Of a stretch of 64,000 bases of DNA, positions 28,214-37,227 are shown piece by piece. Source of the stretch: Nitrosospira sp. Nsp14 (GTDB taxonomy: Bacteria > Pseudomonadota > Gammaproteobacteria > Burkholderiales > Nitrosomonadaceae); the NCBI RefSeq assembly GCF_900113575.1, contig NZ_FOPV01000013.1:1-64000 (forward strand). Reading direction: 5' to 3'. Position numbers and translations under genes: made by a program. Numbering within the stretch: position 1 is the stretch's first letter; each line of letters opens with the position of its first letter. Below the pieces are notes generated by a model. That model had not been told where the DNA came from. It was given only the letters and a program-made list of their open reading frames with translations, and ran no database searches.

Positions 28214-28624
28214 ATGCGATTCATGATGCTCGTGATCCCGAAAGGCTATGAGAAGGCCGCGCCAGGAACGATGCCGGATGTTAAGGCGGTCGAGGCAATG
28301 ATGAAATACAACGAGGAGCTGCAGAAAGCCGGCGTCCTGATCGCACTCGACGGCCTGCACCCACCGTCGATGGGCGCCCGCATATCGTTCTCCGGGGGCC
28401 GGCCGACCGTCACAGATGGCCCCTTCATCGAGACCAAGGAGGTACTAGGCGGCTACTGGATGATTCGCGTGGATTCCAAGGAGGAGGCGATCGCTTGGGC
28501 GTCCCGCTGTCCCATGGCCGACAATGAGATTATCGAGATCCGCCAGGTCCAGGAGATGTCGGACTTTCCGCCTGATATACAGAAGGCAGCGGAGGGGCTG
28601 ACCGCGATGCAAGGTCAGTCCTGA
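28214..28624 (+). CDS. YCII-related (DGPF) protein 3
   Basis: A 136-residue DGPF protein: MRFMMLVIPKGYEKAAPGTMPD, then TVTDGPFIETKEVLGGYWMIRVDS. It starts 1 bp after the stop of the PhnB-like gene, so the two are translationally linked. It completes a sigma-YCII-YCII-VOC-YCII array that is likely one regulon. Confidence 0.85.
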   Translation: MRFMMLVIPKGYEKAAPGTMPDVKAVEAMMKYNEELQKAGVLIALDGLHPPSMGARISFSGGRPTVTDGPFIETKEVLGGYWMIRVDSKEEAIAWASRCPMADNEIIEIRQVQEMSDFPPDIQKAAEGLTAMQGQS

Positions 28625-28754
28625 GGATTGCTGGGATGTAGTGCGGCGCAGCTTGGCTAAGCGCCTCGTTGCGCCTCAAGAGGGCGCGCCAGCACCCCAG
28701 GAACGACGAGAGCCTTGGCTGGGGTCGTTTCAATATAAACAGTAAAGGAGATCA

Positions 28755-29111
28755 ATGATGAACTACGTGGATGGATTTGTTGCTGCCGTGCCTACCGCAA
28801 ATCGGGAAATTTATCGGCAGCATGCGGAAAAAGCGGCCGTGGTATTCAAGGAGTACGGCGCGCTGAACGTCGTCGAGTGCTGGGGCGATGACGTGCCCGA
28901 GGGCAAGCTGACATCCTTTTCAATGGCGGTCAAGCGCGAGGCGGACGAAACGGTGGTGTTCTCGTGGATAACGTGGCCCTCGCGCCAGGTGCGGGACGAG
29001 GCCTGGAAGAAGGTGATGGCGGACCCGCGACTGCAGCCCGACACGAATCCGATGCCGTTCGATGGCAAGCGCCTCATCTATGGCGGATTCGAGGTGATTG
29101 TAGAGGTCTGA
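28755..29111 (+). CDS. DUF1428 family protein
   Basis: A 118-residue protein with the DUF1428 start MNYVDGFVAAVPTANREIYRQHAEKA and the closing GKRLIYGGFEVIVEV. AAAGGAGATCA precedes two ATGs, either usable. The fold is a ferredoxin-like dimer; the reaction is unknown. It continues the sigma-factor-linked cluster. Confidence 0.85.
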   Translation: MMNYVDGFVAAVPTANREIYRQHAEKAAVVFKEYGALNVVECWGDDVPEGKLTSFSMAVKREADETVVFSWITWPSRQVRDEAWKKVMADPRLQPDTNPMPFDGKRLIYGGFEVIVEV

Positions 29112-29125
29112 CGCCTGGCACAGGC

Positions 29126-29365
29126 TCATCTCGCGCGGGCAGATTTCGGACCCAGGATGCAGAGGCAGGGTAATAAGCGATCGGGCGAAGCCTGTAGCAT
29201 CGGCGATAGCTCGCAGGCTTCCCGTCCTTGTTTTATCCAGCGCGTGTAAATCAATCCAGTTTGCCCGTCGGCTATTTTATGCTGTTGCCATGGAACTGGG
29301 TCGTCTTCAATCCCGGTGAGTTTGCCTTGACAGCTTCCAGCCGCGCAGCCGATGATTTTGGCCAA
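29126..29365 (-). CDS. possible small protein, divergent from GST gene
   Basis: A 79-residue frame (MAKIIGCAAGSCQGKLTGIED ... GQTGLIYTRWIKQGREACELS) with plausible composition, read divergently from the first GST gene. I recognise no family and its start overlaps the GST leader. It may be a remnant. Confidence 0.25.
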   Translation of the reverse strand: MAKIIGCAAGSCQGKLTGIEDDPVPWQQHKIADGQTGLIYTRWIKQGREACELSPMLQASPDRLLPCLCILGPKSARAR

Positions 29366-29379
29366 GGAGGAGCCTCACG

Positions 29380-30033
29380 ATGACCATCACCATTACCGCC
29401 TTTGAACGGTCACCCGACGGTGGCAAGGGACTCGCGCGTGATACGCGTGTTCGCTGGGCGCTTGAAGAAGTGGGCCAACCTTACGAGGTTCGCCTTGTTT
29501 CGTTCCGTGCGATGAAGGAACCCGCGCATCTGGCGCTTCATCCTTTCGGCCAGATTCCGACCTATGAGGAAGGCGACCTCGCCCTGTTCGAGACAGGGGC
29601 AATCGTATTCCACATCGCCGAGCGCCATGCGGGCCTGCTGCCGCTCGATGCCAATGCCCGGGCGCGCGCAATCACATGGATGTTTGCCGCGCTCAACACG
29701 GTGGAACCGCCGATCCTTGAACTTGGAACCGCGAGGCTGCTCGAGGGCGACAAGCCCTGGCATGCGGAGCGTCTTCCTCTGGTGGAAGATCGCGTTCGCG
29801 GCCGGCTAAACCAACTTTCCGTTCGCCTAAGTGACGCCGACTGGCTTGAAGGTGCCTTCAGCGCGGGCGACCTTTTGATGGTGTCGGTGCTGCTCAGGCT
29901 GAAATCATCGGGCATTCTGGACGAATTTCCGAACCTGGCCGCCTATGTCGCCCGCGGCGAAGCGCGGCCTGCATACAAGCGGGCTTTCGCCGCGCAATTG
30001 GCAGTCAACACCGGCAAGCCTCCGACCGGCTGA
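29380..30033 (+). CDS. glutathione S-transferase family protein 1
   Basis: A 217-residue GST. Thioredoxin-like half at 1-80 (VRWALEEVGQPYEVRLVSFRAMKEPAHLALHPFGQIPTYEEGDLALFETGAIVFHIAE, with cis-Pro in QIP and ET for the glutathione carboxylate), helical half after it (SAGDLLMVSVLLRLKSSGILDEFPNLAAYV). AAGGAGGAG gives a strong ribosome-binding site. It likely conjugates glutathione to electrophiles. Close to the sigma/YCII cluster, perhaps part of its regulon. Confidence 0.9.
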   Translation: MTITITAFERSPDGGKGLARDTRVRWALEEVGQPYEVRLVSFRAMKEPAHLALHPFGQIPTYEEGDLALFETGAIVFHIAERHAGLLPLDANARARAITWMFAALNTVEPPILELGTARLLEGDKPWHAERLPLVEDRVRGRLNQLSVRLSDADWLEGAFSAGDLLMVSVLLRLKSSGILDEFPNLAAYVARGEARPAYKRAFAAQLAVNTGKPPTG

Positions 30034-30261
30034 TTGAGGTCAGTCCTCGGCTCAAAGTCGTCATCCGAGTTTTTCGTTCAGTTTATGGGTCCTGACCCTA
30101 GGTTCGCTGAAGCCCCCGCGTGCATTTGCGTCTTGCGGTAAGAATACATGAATAGAAAAAGGTTGGCGGAGTGCGAAAAAAGTTAACCATAAAGGAAAGT
30201 TTTGCTTGTGCACCAGTATGCAGCAGATATATTTAGCCGTTTTGGAAGCTATGAGGTGCCC

Positions 30262-30951
30262 ATGAACCTGACGCTCTATTCCCACCCCCTGTCCTCCTAT
30301 TGCTGGAAGGTTCTGATTGCCCTCTATGAGAACGGCACGCCTTTCGATACGCGAATGGTCAATCTCGGCGATCCGGAGGCGAAAGCGGCATTCAAGACAT
30401 TGTGGCCCACCGCGAAAATCCCGCTTCTCGAGGATAGAGGTGAAGTCGTACCCGAGACCTCAATCATGATCGAGCATATCGAGCAGCGATATCCCGGAAA
30501 GGTCCGCCTAATCCCGCAAGATCCGCACGCACAACTGAACATCCGTCTTTGGGATCGCCTTTTCGACCTCTACGTCATGGCCCCGATGCAGCGCTTCATT
30601 GCCCAGCAGCTCCGGCCAGCCACGGAGCGGGACATGGGAATCATTGCCGACTCGCTCACGGAGCTGCAAAATGCGTACGACATGATCGAGGACAGGCGTG
30701 GCGACCACAACTGGGCGGCGGGGGAAAGCTTCAGCATGGCGGACTGCGCCGCGGCCCCGGCGCTGTTCTACGCGCGCATGGTTGCGCCATTTTGGTCCAG
30801 CCACGTAAACCTGGCCCACTACTTCGACCGGCTGATGGCACGCCCATCGGTCAGACGAGTCATCGCGGAGGCGCGCCCCTACTTCCATTACTTCCCCCTT
30901 TACCATTCCATCCCGGCGCACTTCCTTTCGGATGTACCCGAGACAGCCTGA
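30262..30951 (+). CDS. glutathione S-transferase family protein 2
   Basis: A 229-residue GST with the N-terminal MNLTLYSHPLSSYCWKVLIALYENG (SYC, Ser or Cys at the catalytic position), AKIPLLEDRGEVVPETSIMIEHIE with cis-Pro, and the C-terminal ADCAAAPALFYARM helix. Start 30262 follows GAGGTG; the frame extends 20 codons upstream without family similarity. It is 228 bp after the first GST and only loosely similar to it. Confidence 0.9.
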   Translation: MNLTLYSHPLSSYCWKVLIALYENGTPFDTRMVNLGDPEAKAAFKTLWPTAKIPLLEDRGEVVPETSIMIEHIEQRYPGKVRLIPQDPHAQLNIRLWDRLFDLYVMAPMQRFIAQQLRPATERDMGIIADSLTELQNAYDMIEDRRGDHNWAAGESFSMADCAAAPALFYARMVAPFWSSHVNLAHYFDRLMARPSVRRVIAEARPYFHYFPLYHSIPAHFLSDVPETA

Positions 30952-31119
30952 CGCGGACCCGTACCGCCTGGATCGGCTGGATCGGCTCCTCGCCGCGCTC
31001 GCCGATGGAAACCGTTTCACGGGACTGGAGGCCTGGGTTTCGGAACGCAAGGCGCAGTGAAACAGCCAGTTCGACTGGCTGGAAAGATACCTTGATGGAA
31101 ACACCGCATGACACCCCTC

Positions 31120-31150
31120 TTGACTTTCCCTGACATTTCGATGATTATAG
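31120..31150 (+). promoter_or_regulatory. putative ars operon promoter
   Basis: TTGACT (31120-31125) and GATTAT (31143-31148) are 17 bp apart, just before the arsR ATG at 31155. ArsR would be expected to bind here. No obvious dyad was seen, so the call is provisional. Confidence 0.4.
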
Positions 31151-31154
31151 AATT

Positions 31155-31529
31155 ATGAAAATGAAAGAAGCTATCGTCGCACTTGCCGCGCTTGCCCAGG
31201 ATACGCGCCTTTCGATATTTCGCCTGCTGGTGCAGGTGGGGCCGGAAGGAATTCCTGTCGGGCAGATCGGTGAAGAGCTGCAGGTAGCGCCTGCCACGCT
31301 TTCGTTTCACTTGAAGGAGCTCTATCACGCAGGGCTGATTTCATCGCGGCAGGAAGGCCGGTTCATCTACTACACCGCCAATTTCGAGCATATGGCGGCA
31401 CTCATGACCTTCCTCACCCAAAATTGCTGCCAGGGCGTGCCGCACGAGTGCCTTACCGTGGCGGAAACCCAGCTTAGGGATTGTTGTCCGCCGAAACGCA
31501 AACCTAAATCTACGAGGAGTCAATCATGA
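31155..31529 (+). CDS. arsR: ArsR-family metalloregulator
   Basis: A 124-residue winged-helix repressor. The helix-turn-helix is PVGQIGEELQVAPATLSFHLKELYHAGLIS (35-64), the wing RQEGRFIYYTAN. The C-terminal tail has Cys pairs (QNCCQG, HEC, DCC), which fit arsenite sensing by a C-terminal site rather than the ELCVC motif. First gene of the arsenic cluster; its TGA overlaps the next ATG (ATGA). Confidence 0.9.
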   Translation: MKMKEAIVALAALAQDTRLSIFRLLVQVGPEGIPVGQIGEELQVAPATLSFHLKELYHAGLISSRQEGRFIYYTANFEHMAALMTFLTQNCCQGVPHECLTVAETQLRDCCPPKRKPKSTRSQS

Positions 31530-32011
31530 AACGTTTTCACGTTCACGTTGCCGTTGATGATCTGGAGGCCAATATCCGCTTTTACTCCGCAATATTCTGA
31601 GCACCTCCTAGCGTAGCTAAACCTGATTACGCAAAATGGATGATCGAGGAGCCGCGGCTGAATTTCGCAATTTCCAATCGAGGTGCAAAAACCGGACTGG
31701 ATCACTTGGGGTTTCAAGTCGATTCGAATGAGGAGTTGGGCGAATTGCGCCAGAAAGTGGCCGATGCGGAGATTGCCGCGCTTGATCAACCGCAATCAGA
31801 ATGCTGCTATGCACGTTCGGATAAATATTGGATTACCGACCCGCAGGGCATCGCCTGGGAAACCTATCATACGCTCGGCGAGGTCGAAGTTTATGGTGTG
31901 GACATGCCTAAGGCCGCCAATGCCGCCGAAGCCGCCGCTGAAGGGGCTGCATGCTGCGCCCCCAAGCCGACTGTAGCGAACACCACGCCGAAGCGCGCAA
32001 GCTGCTGCTAA
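31526..32011 (+). pseudogene. arsI: arsI/cadI-type VOC protein gene with one nonsense codon
   Basis: The frame reads MKRFHVHVAVDDLEANIRFY, SAIF, then TGA at 31598-31600, then APPSVAKPDYAKWMIEEPRLNF and continues intact to a cysteine-rich end (CCAPK ... RASCC). The family has Gly at that position, so one change GGA to TGA explains the stop. The rest shows no other damage. ArsI-type proteins cleave organoarsenicals or bind metals. Coupled to arsR by ATGA. The break is recent, or the protein restarts downstream. Confidence 0.8.
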
Positions 32012-32016
32012 AGATC

Positions 32017-32250
32017 ATGACCATTCGCTCCTTCAACGTTTTGTTCCTTTGTACCGTCATTCAGCACCAAGCATCCTGGCGGAAAGCTATCTTAATGCGT
32101 CCGGCAAGGGGCGCTTCCGTGCGTTCAGTGCGGGAGTTTTCCAACAGAAAAAGTAAATCCTTCCGCGCTTGAGCTCCTGGAGAACAGCCACCTTCCAACC
32201 GGAGGAACTCAGGAGCAAGGCATGGGATGAATTTGCCAAATATTACTGAA
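32017..32250 (+). pseudogene. arsC: arsC-type arsenate reductase remnant
   Basis: Begins MTIRSFNVLFLCT as in low-molecular-weight phosphatase-type ArsC, but the CxxNxxR loop is damaged: one base is lost and the Arg codon now reads Pro. Later pieces of the same protein appear in other frames: ILAESYLNASGKGRFRAFSAG, LELLENSHLPTG and EELRSKAWDEFAK. At least three frameshifts and loss of the last 90 residues make it non-functional. Confidence 0.75.
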
Positions 32251-32381
32251 TATCGCTTCTGGCAACTCCAGCCCTCCCGAACTTCCCCGAACACACCGTT
32301 AAGCACGTTCTAGTTTTCAGGCTGAGCTGTTAAAGCCGCTAGTCAAAGAAAGCGGTTCACCCGCTCAAAGGGAGAATTGAC

Positions 32382-33671
32382 GTGCTTGTCGCCTTACTGA
32401 TTTTTCTTGTCACCATTATTCTGGTGATCTGGCAGCCGCGCGGGCTCGGTATTGGCTGGAGTGCAATGCTCGGTGCCGTCCTGGCGCTGCTGTCAGGCGT
32501 GGTCCAGCTCGCCGATATTCTGACGGTCTGGCAGATTGTCTGGAATGCAACGGCTACCTTCATCGCCATTATTATCATCAGTCTCTTGCTCGATGAAGCC
32601 GGTTTTTTCGAATGGGCGGCCCTGCACATAGCGCGGTGGGGCGATGGACATGACCGGCTGCTATTTGCCTTGATCGTCCTGCTCGGCGCGTCGGTTGCTG
32701 CGTTGTTTTCCAATGATGGCGCGGCGCTGATTCTCACGCCCATCGTGATGGCGATGCTGCTGGCGTTGGGATTCAATCCGGGGACCACTCTTGCGTTCGT
32801 AATGGCAGCAGGCTTCATTTCCGATGTTGCGAGTCTCCCCTTCGTCGTTTCCAACCTGGTCAATATCGTATCAGCCGATTTTTTCAAGATCGGTTTCACG
32901 GCATACGCCGCCATCATGATTCCGGTGAATATCGCCGCTGTCGCTGCCGCGCTGGCGGTGTTATTGCTCTATTTTCGCCGGAGTATTCCGGCACGCCATG
33001 ATGTGCATCAGCTTAAACGGCCAAATGATGCCATTCGGGACGGAACCACCTTTAGCACCGGCTGGCTGGCGCTCATGCTGTTGCTGATCGGATTTTTCGG
33101 CCTCGAACCTTTGGGGGTACCGATCAGCGCGGTTGCCGTCGCCGGGGCGCTGCTCCTGTTCGCTGTTGCCGCGCATGGACATGTCATCAGCACCCGCAAG
33201 GTACTTCGGGAAGCCCCGTGGCAGATCGTAATTTTCTCTCTCGGGATGTATCTCGTGGTTTATGGACTGCGCAATGAGGGGCTTACCGATTATCTCACCA
33301 GACTGCTCGATTACTTTGCACAGGGCGGGATATGGGGAGCTGCGTTTGGAACGGGAATTCTTGCCGCGCTATTGTCCTCAGTCATGAACAATATGCCTAC
33401 GGTGCTGCTGGGAGCCCTTTCCATTGATGCCACGAGTGCAACAGGTGTGGTCAAAGACGCGATGATCTATGCCAATGTAATTGGCTGCGACCTGGGACCC
33501 AAGATCACGCCCATCGGTTCATTGGCAACACTGCTATGGCTTCATGTCCTGGCGCGTAAGGGCATGAGAATTACCTGGGGCTATTACTTCAAGGTGGGCA
33601 TCGTACTGACCATGCCGGTATTGCTTGTTACACTGGCGGCGCTTGCATTACGTTTGAATCTCAATCAATGA
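32382..33671 (+). CDS. arsB: arsenite efflux transporter ArsB
   Basis: A 429-residue transporter with about 11-12 membrane spans and GTG start after AAAGGGAGAA. Typical motifs: the first span [36 protein letters not shown], and [20 protein letters not shown] with [20 protein letters not shown]. It is intact although arsI and arsC upstream are broken. It expels arsenite, alone or with ArsA (not seen here). Confidence 0.9.
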   Translation: MLVALLIFLVTIILVIWQPRGLGIGWSAMLGAVLALLSGVVQLADILTVWQIVWNATATFIAIIIISLLLDEAGFFEWAALHIARWGDGHDRLLFALIVLLGASVAALFSNDGAALILTPIVMAMLLALGFNPGTTLAFVMAAGFISDVASLPFVVSNLVNIVSADFFKIGFTAYAAIMIPVNIAAVAAALAVLLLYFRRSIPARHDVHQLKRPNDAIRDGTTFSTGWLALMLLLIGFFGLEPLGVPISAVAVAGALLLFAVAAHGHVISTRKVLREAPWQIVIFSLGMYLVVYGLRNEGLTDYLTRLLDYFAQGGIWGAAFGTGILAALLSSVMNNMPTVLLGALSIDATSATGVVKDAMIYANVIGCDLGPKITPIGSLATLLWLHVLARKGMRITWGYYFKVGIVLTMPVLLVTLAALALRLNLNQ

Positions 33672-33764
33672 AGTGAACATTAAGGTCCGCTTTATCGGAA
33701 AGCTGGGCGCTTCTCTTGGTGTGCCTAAATCCCTTAAAGCGCATTAAGACTCACATCGCATGGG

Positions 33765-33989
33765 ATGCCATTATTTATGAATGCCGTTGTTCTCGAATCG
33801 ATCCTCACCTGTCCGCATTGCGGAGCCACTAAACAGGAAACCATGCCGACCGACGCTTGCCAGTTTTTCTACGAGTGCAGCCACTGCAAGGCCCTGCTGC
33901 GTCCCAATCCGGGCGACTGCTGCGTTTTCTGTTCTTTCGGCTCGGTGAAGTGTCCGCCCATCCAGCAACAGCATGGATGCTGCCGGTAG
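33765..33989 (+). CDS. small Cys-rich zinc-ribbon-like protein
   Basis: A 74-residue protein with ten-plus Cys: LTCPHCGA, YECSHCKA, GDCCVFCSFGSVKCPP and a GCCR end. The GDCCVFCSFG motif recurs in small proteins that travel with metal-resistance genes, in my recollection. It probably binds metal. Two starts are possible (33765 or 33777). It follows arsB by 94 bp. Confidence 0.7.
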   Translation: MPLFMNAVVLESILTCPHCGATKQETMPTDACQFFYECSHCKALLRPNPGDCCVFCSFGSVKCPPIQQQHGCCR

Positions 33990-34031
33990 TGTTTTGCAAT
34001 AACTCTTTCGTTTGCTGACAAACCCTGCATA

Positions 34032-34826
34032 TCACCTGCGCGGCGAGGCAACTCCCTGCAAAACCGCGTCGAGCGATTCAACCTTGTGGACAAACGGATC
34101 ATAGTGACGGTCTCCCAGGTCCGCCACGTCAATCGTCTCGAAAATGCGTCCTTCCATCATATCTGCACGCGGCCAATTCTCCGGTGTAGTGAAGTGAAGC
34201 GTTTTGAGATTGATCGTCACGCGGACGTTTTGTTGCTGCTTGATGACGCGAGCCGGCAACGCCAGCGCGTCCAGCCACCAGAGTTCAATGCGCTCTCCCG
34301 CGATGGAACCACGCAACACTGAGGCCCGACCGTAACGGGTATTCACGGTGCGGGTGCGTTTGAGCGTGGCGAAGAATCTGGGGTCGACAACTGATCCAAG
34401 CGATTCCCATGGCACATCCATCTGACGCGCGCGAAGCTCCCCGGGCACGTACTCGACGATGCGGGAGTCGTTGCCAAACACCCGCTTCAGGCTTACCTCT
34501 CCCCTGTCATCGCGCTCCCAGATCTCGGCAAGCCCCGCATCCGGGCGCACCCTTTCGATGCGCTGTAGGTCCCGTAGCAAGTACCAATCCTCTTGTGCAA
34601 CGGGTCGTGAACCATCGCGTGAGATGCTCACGCCAAATCTTGCTGCCACCGGCGGGCCTTCTTTCCACATCGCCGCTGTTTGAGGAGCATATGCCCCCGC
34701 TGCCCCCGTTGAGTGTTCTGCTGCCTGGTGCCCACGGCTAGAGTGTCCTGCCGCCTGGTGCCCATGGCTGGAGATCGGAAAGGCAACTGCAACCGTCAGT
34801 AATAGGAATAGTGGAAACTTGTGCAT
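34032..34826 (-). CDS. exported hypothetical protein
   Basis: A 264-residue periplasmic protein. Signal peptide 1-20 (MHKFPLFLLLTVAVAFPISS), then a histidine-rich GHQAAGHSSRGHQAAEHS repeat (22-40), then a beta-rich domain (FGVSISRDGSRPVAQEDWYLLRDLQRIERVR ...). It ends DRHYDPFVHKVESLDAV. The His-rich segment might bind metal. The family is not known to me; the fold could be a LolA/outer-membrane lipoprotein-carrier-like half barrel. Confidence 0.6.
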   Translation of the reverse strand: MHKFPLFLLLTVAVAFPISSHGHQAAGHSSRGHQAAEHSTGAAGAYAPQTAAMWKEGPPVAARFGVSISRDGSRPVAQEDWYLLRDLQRIERVRPDAGLAEIWERDDRGEVSLKRVFGNDSRIVEYVPGELRARQMDVPWESLGSVVDPRFFATLKRTRTVNTRYGRASVLRGSIAGERIELWWLDALALPARVIKQQQNVRVTINLKTLHFTTPENWPRADMMEGRIFETIDVADLGDRHYDPFVHKVESLDAVLQGVASPRR

Positions 34827-34895
34827 TTCTGGAATCTGTAAAAAGAGCCAGAGAACGCCATAAGGACGTCCCCCGGCTCGGGTAGGGTGTATGCC

Positions 34896-36530
34896 TCAGA
34901 AGTTGAATGCTTCCCGCATCACGTGATAGATCCAATTCTGTTCCATCACGCCTCTGAACAGATGGCTGCGCGGCCCCGTCGCGTAGATGGCTACGTCCTC
35001 GCCGGCGTGCGTCTCGGAATTGAGGGGAACGGTCGCCTCCGGCATGAATGCTTGAGCCGTCGTATCCACATTCGTAAGATCGGGGCGGATCGCCATGTTG
35101 GTAGCGGACGCTGGAGTGTGCGGGAAGGTCTTGGTTCCCGCCGGCTGAACATCGGACGCGCCGGTATACCCAGGACCATTCGCGTATCCCAGAGTCGTGT
35201 ACGGCAGTCCAACGAGATCCTTCGCGAGCGTCGCTGGTTGACCGTCGCGATCTGGAACTTCTCTCACCTTGCCGAGTATCGGATTGCCTCGATGCGGGTA
35301 GCCGGCGATCGTAAAGACGTGACTGTGGTCCGCTGTGACGATAATGAGCGTCTCATCGGGATCTGTCATTTCGTATGCCTTACGAATGGCATTGGAGAAC
35401 TCGATGGCGTCCGTCAGCGCGCGGTATGGATTACCCGCGTGGTGAGCGTGATCAATTCGGCCCCCCTCGATTTGCAGGTAGAACCCCTGGTGGTCGTCGT
35501 TAACCATTCTGATCGCCTTCTCCGTCATCTCGGTAAGAGAGGGCTCCCCTCCGCGGTCGGTTGAGCGATCGGCTTCGTACTCCATGTGCGACCGCTCGAA
35601 CAAACCGAGCAAATAGGGGGTTGAGTGGGCGTGGGCAGCATCAAAGCCCGCTTTATCGAAGACAAACTTCGCACCCTGCTCCCGATTTTGAACCCATTCT
35701 TTCGTCAAGTCGCGACCGTCCTTACGGCGGCCCCGGTTATTGCCGCCATCCTCAGGATCCACAATGGCCTCTGGCATGAAATACGAGCGGCCGCCACCCA
35801 AGACCACCCGCAGGCTCTTCTTGACCGCTGGGGAAGACTCGACCAGCTGCCGAGCGATATCCCGCACGGTGCAGGAATTGGCTGGCAAATTATTTGCTGC
35901 TTCAAAAGCCCGGATCTCAGCATCGCTTTCCCAGTCGCGCATCGCTGTATGCGCATAGTTTGCCGCCGGAGTCGCATGGGTAATACGTGCTGTGCTTACA
36001 ATGCCCGTAGCCTTGCCAGCGTGCGCCGCCTGCTCCAGAATCGTCTGCAGCGACTTGCTGGCGATGACGTTGGCGTTGCATTCGTAGCGGGTCGTAGTGT
36101 GGTTGACGGACAACTGACCTTCGCGACCCTTGTAGCCGGTGACCATGGCGGTCATGGTAGGAGCGGAGTCCGAGGTCTGTTGATCCCACGAGTATGTCTT
36201 GGAAAGAGCAACATTAGGAAAGGTCTCGAAGAAGAGATGATTCTCTTCGCCCATCCCATTTTTCATCTGTCCCTCGAGTATCCGGGCCGCTGTCACGGTC
36301 GATACGCCCATACCATCTCCGACGAACAGGATGATGTTCTTTGCCCTGCGGCGGACGTCGCGCTCGTGCTGGCTTTCACGTATGAACTCCTGACCAGCAC
36401 GCCACCAGTCCTGTACGCTCTCCGGCCCGCCGACAGTGGGCGTGGTCTCGGCATAGGCCAGCATCGACAGGCCGCTGAGGGTTGTAGCGACAAGAAACGT
36501 CGCCGTTATTCGATTAACCCATTTTCTCAT
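34896..36530 (-). CDS. alkaline phosphatase (PhoA superfamily)
   Basis: A 544-residue exported enzyme. Signal peptide 1-27 (cleavage AYA|E). Metal site D72 in VGDGMG, nucleophile S122 in SDSAPTMTA, the QIEGGRIDHAHH metal motif and VTADHSHVFTI near 405. It hydrolyses phosphomonoesters in the periplasm to gain phosphate. Transcribed in the same direction as the 34-kb gene, 70 bp apart, so perhaps cotranscribed. Confidence 0.9.
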   Translation of the reverse strand: MRKWVNRITATFLVATTLSGLSMLAYAETTPTVGGPESVQDWWRAGQEFIRESQHERDVRRRAKNIILFVGDGMGVSTVTAARILEGQMKNGMGEENHLFFETFPNVALSKTYSWDQQTSDSAPTMTAMVTGYKGREGQLSVNHTTTRYECNANVIASKSLQTILEQAAHAGKATGIVSTARITHATPAANYAHTAMRDWESDAEIRAFEAANNLPANSCTVRDIARQLVESSPAVKKSLRVVLGGGRSYFMPEAIVDPEDGGNNRGRRKDGRDLTKEWVQNREQGAKFVFDKAGFDAAHAHSTPYLLGLFERSHMEYEADRSTDRGGEPSLTEMTEKAIRMVNDDHQGFYLQIEGGRIDHAHHAGNPYRALTDAIEFSNAIRKAYEMTDPDETLIIVTADHSHVFTIAGYPHRGNPILGKVREVPDRDGQPATLAKDLVGLPYTTLGYANGPGYTGASDVQPAGTKTFPHTPASATNMAIRPDLTNVDTTAQAFMPEATVPLNSETHAGEDVAIYATGPRSHLFRGVMEQNWIYHVMREAFNF

Positions 36531-37227
36531 ACGACACTCCTCATAAATCGTTTTAGGGAAGATTCTTCCTTTACAGCAGTAATCGTCCGAACCTTCAGTG
36601 AGTGTCGCATCCCGATGTGACGGGGCAATGACATTGTTGAGCTAACAATTGGATCAATTGGACTTAAGTACACCTCTATCGCCAAGTATGGGTATGTTGG
36701 GAAAGCCCTGGCTCGCTGTGCGATTCACGGTCCCCGACCTGGCGGGCGGGCAAGATGCCCTTGTACGTGTACGCGTCACTCGCGCCAACCTCCCCGGCGG
36801 AGGGGAAACCCACCGTGCTGTCCTGCTCTGCCTAGTGGGAACGCCGCAACTCGTGTAGAAGACCTTCCTTATCCTCCCCTTATCCTTCCATGCGCGCGCA
36901 TCATCTTTGTGTACAAAATGGAAGCCAGTGGCCGCCACGACGCCACCTGCGCAGCATCGCTGTGCACAACGGAATTTCACACCTGGAGGGGTCCGGCACG
37001 CATCTCCGGCTAACCGAGCAGTTGGCCTACCTCGACGGGCGCTATGGTTTGGGGGAACGCATTTGCCGCACCGGCGAAGGACTCGACCGGCTCGTGCTTG
37101 AAGTCATGGAAAACCTGCACTCCATCAAGCACTAGAACGATTGCCCGAACTTCTCGTACGGGCTTTTGCAGACTCATTTTGCAAATTCGTTTTCCGGGTG
37201 TTGCCCAACACGGAGCAAGCCGCGAAG
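36531..37227. other. intergenic region with a short coding-like segment
   Basis: Between alkaline phosphatase and carotenoid oxygenase. The frame 36890-37135 (+) ends THLRLTEQLAYLDGRYGLGERICRTGEGL and looks coding, but I do not know the family; it may be the tail of a lost gene. Confidence 0.35.

Noticed and set aside
31598-31600. TGA as a selenocysteine codon in arsI
   Set aside because: The family has Gly at this position and no SECIS-like hairpin is apparent just downstream.
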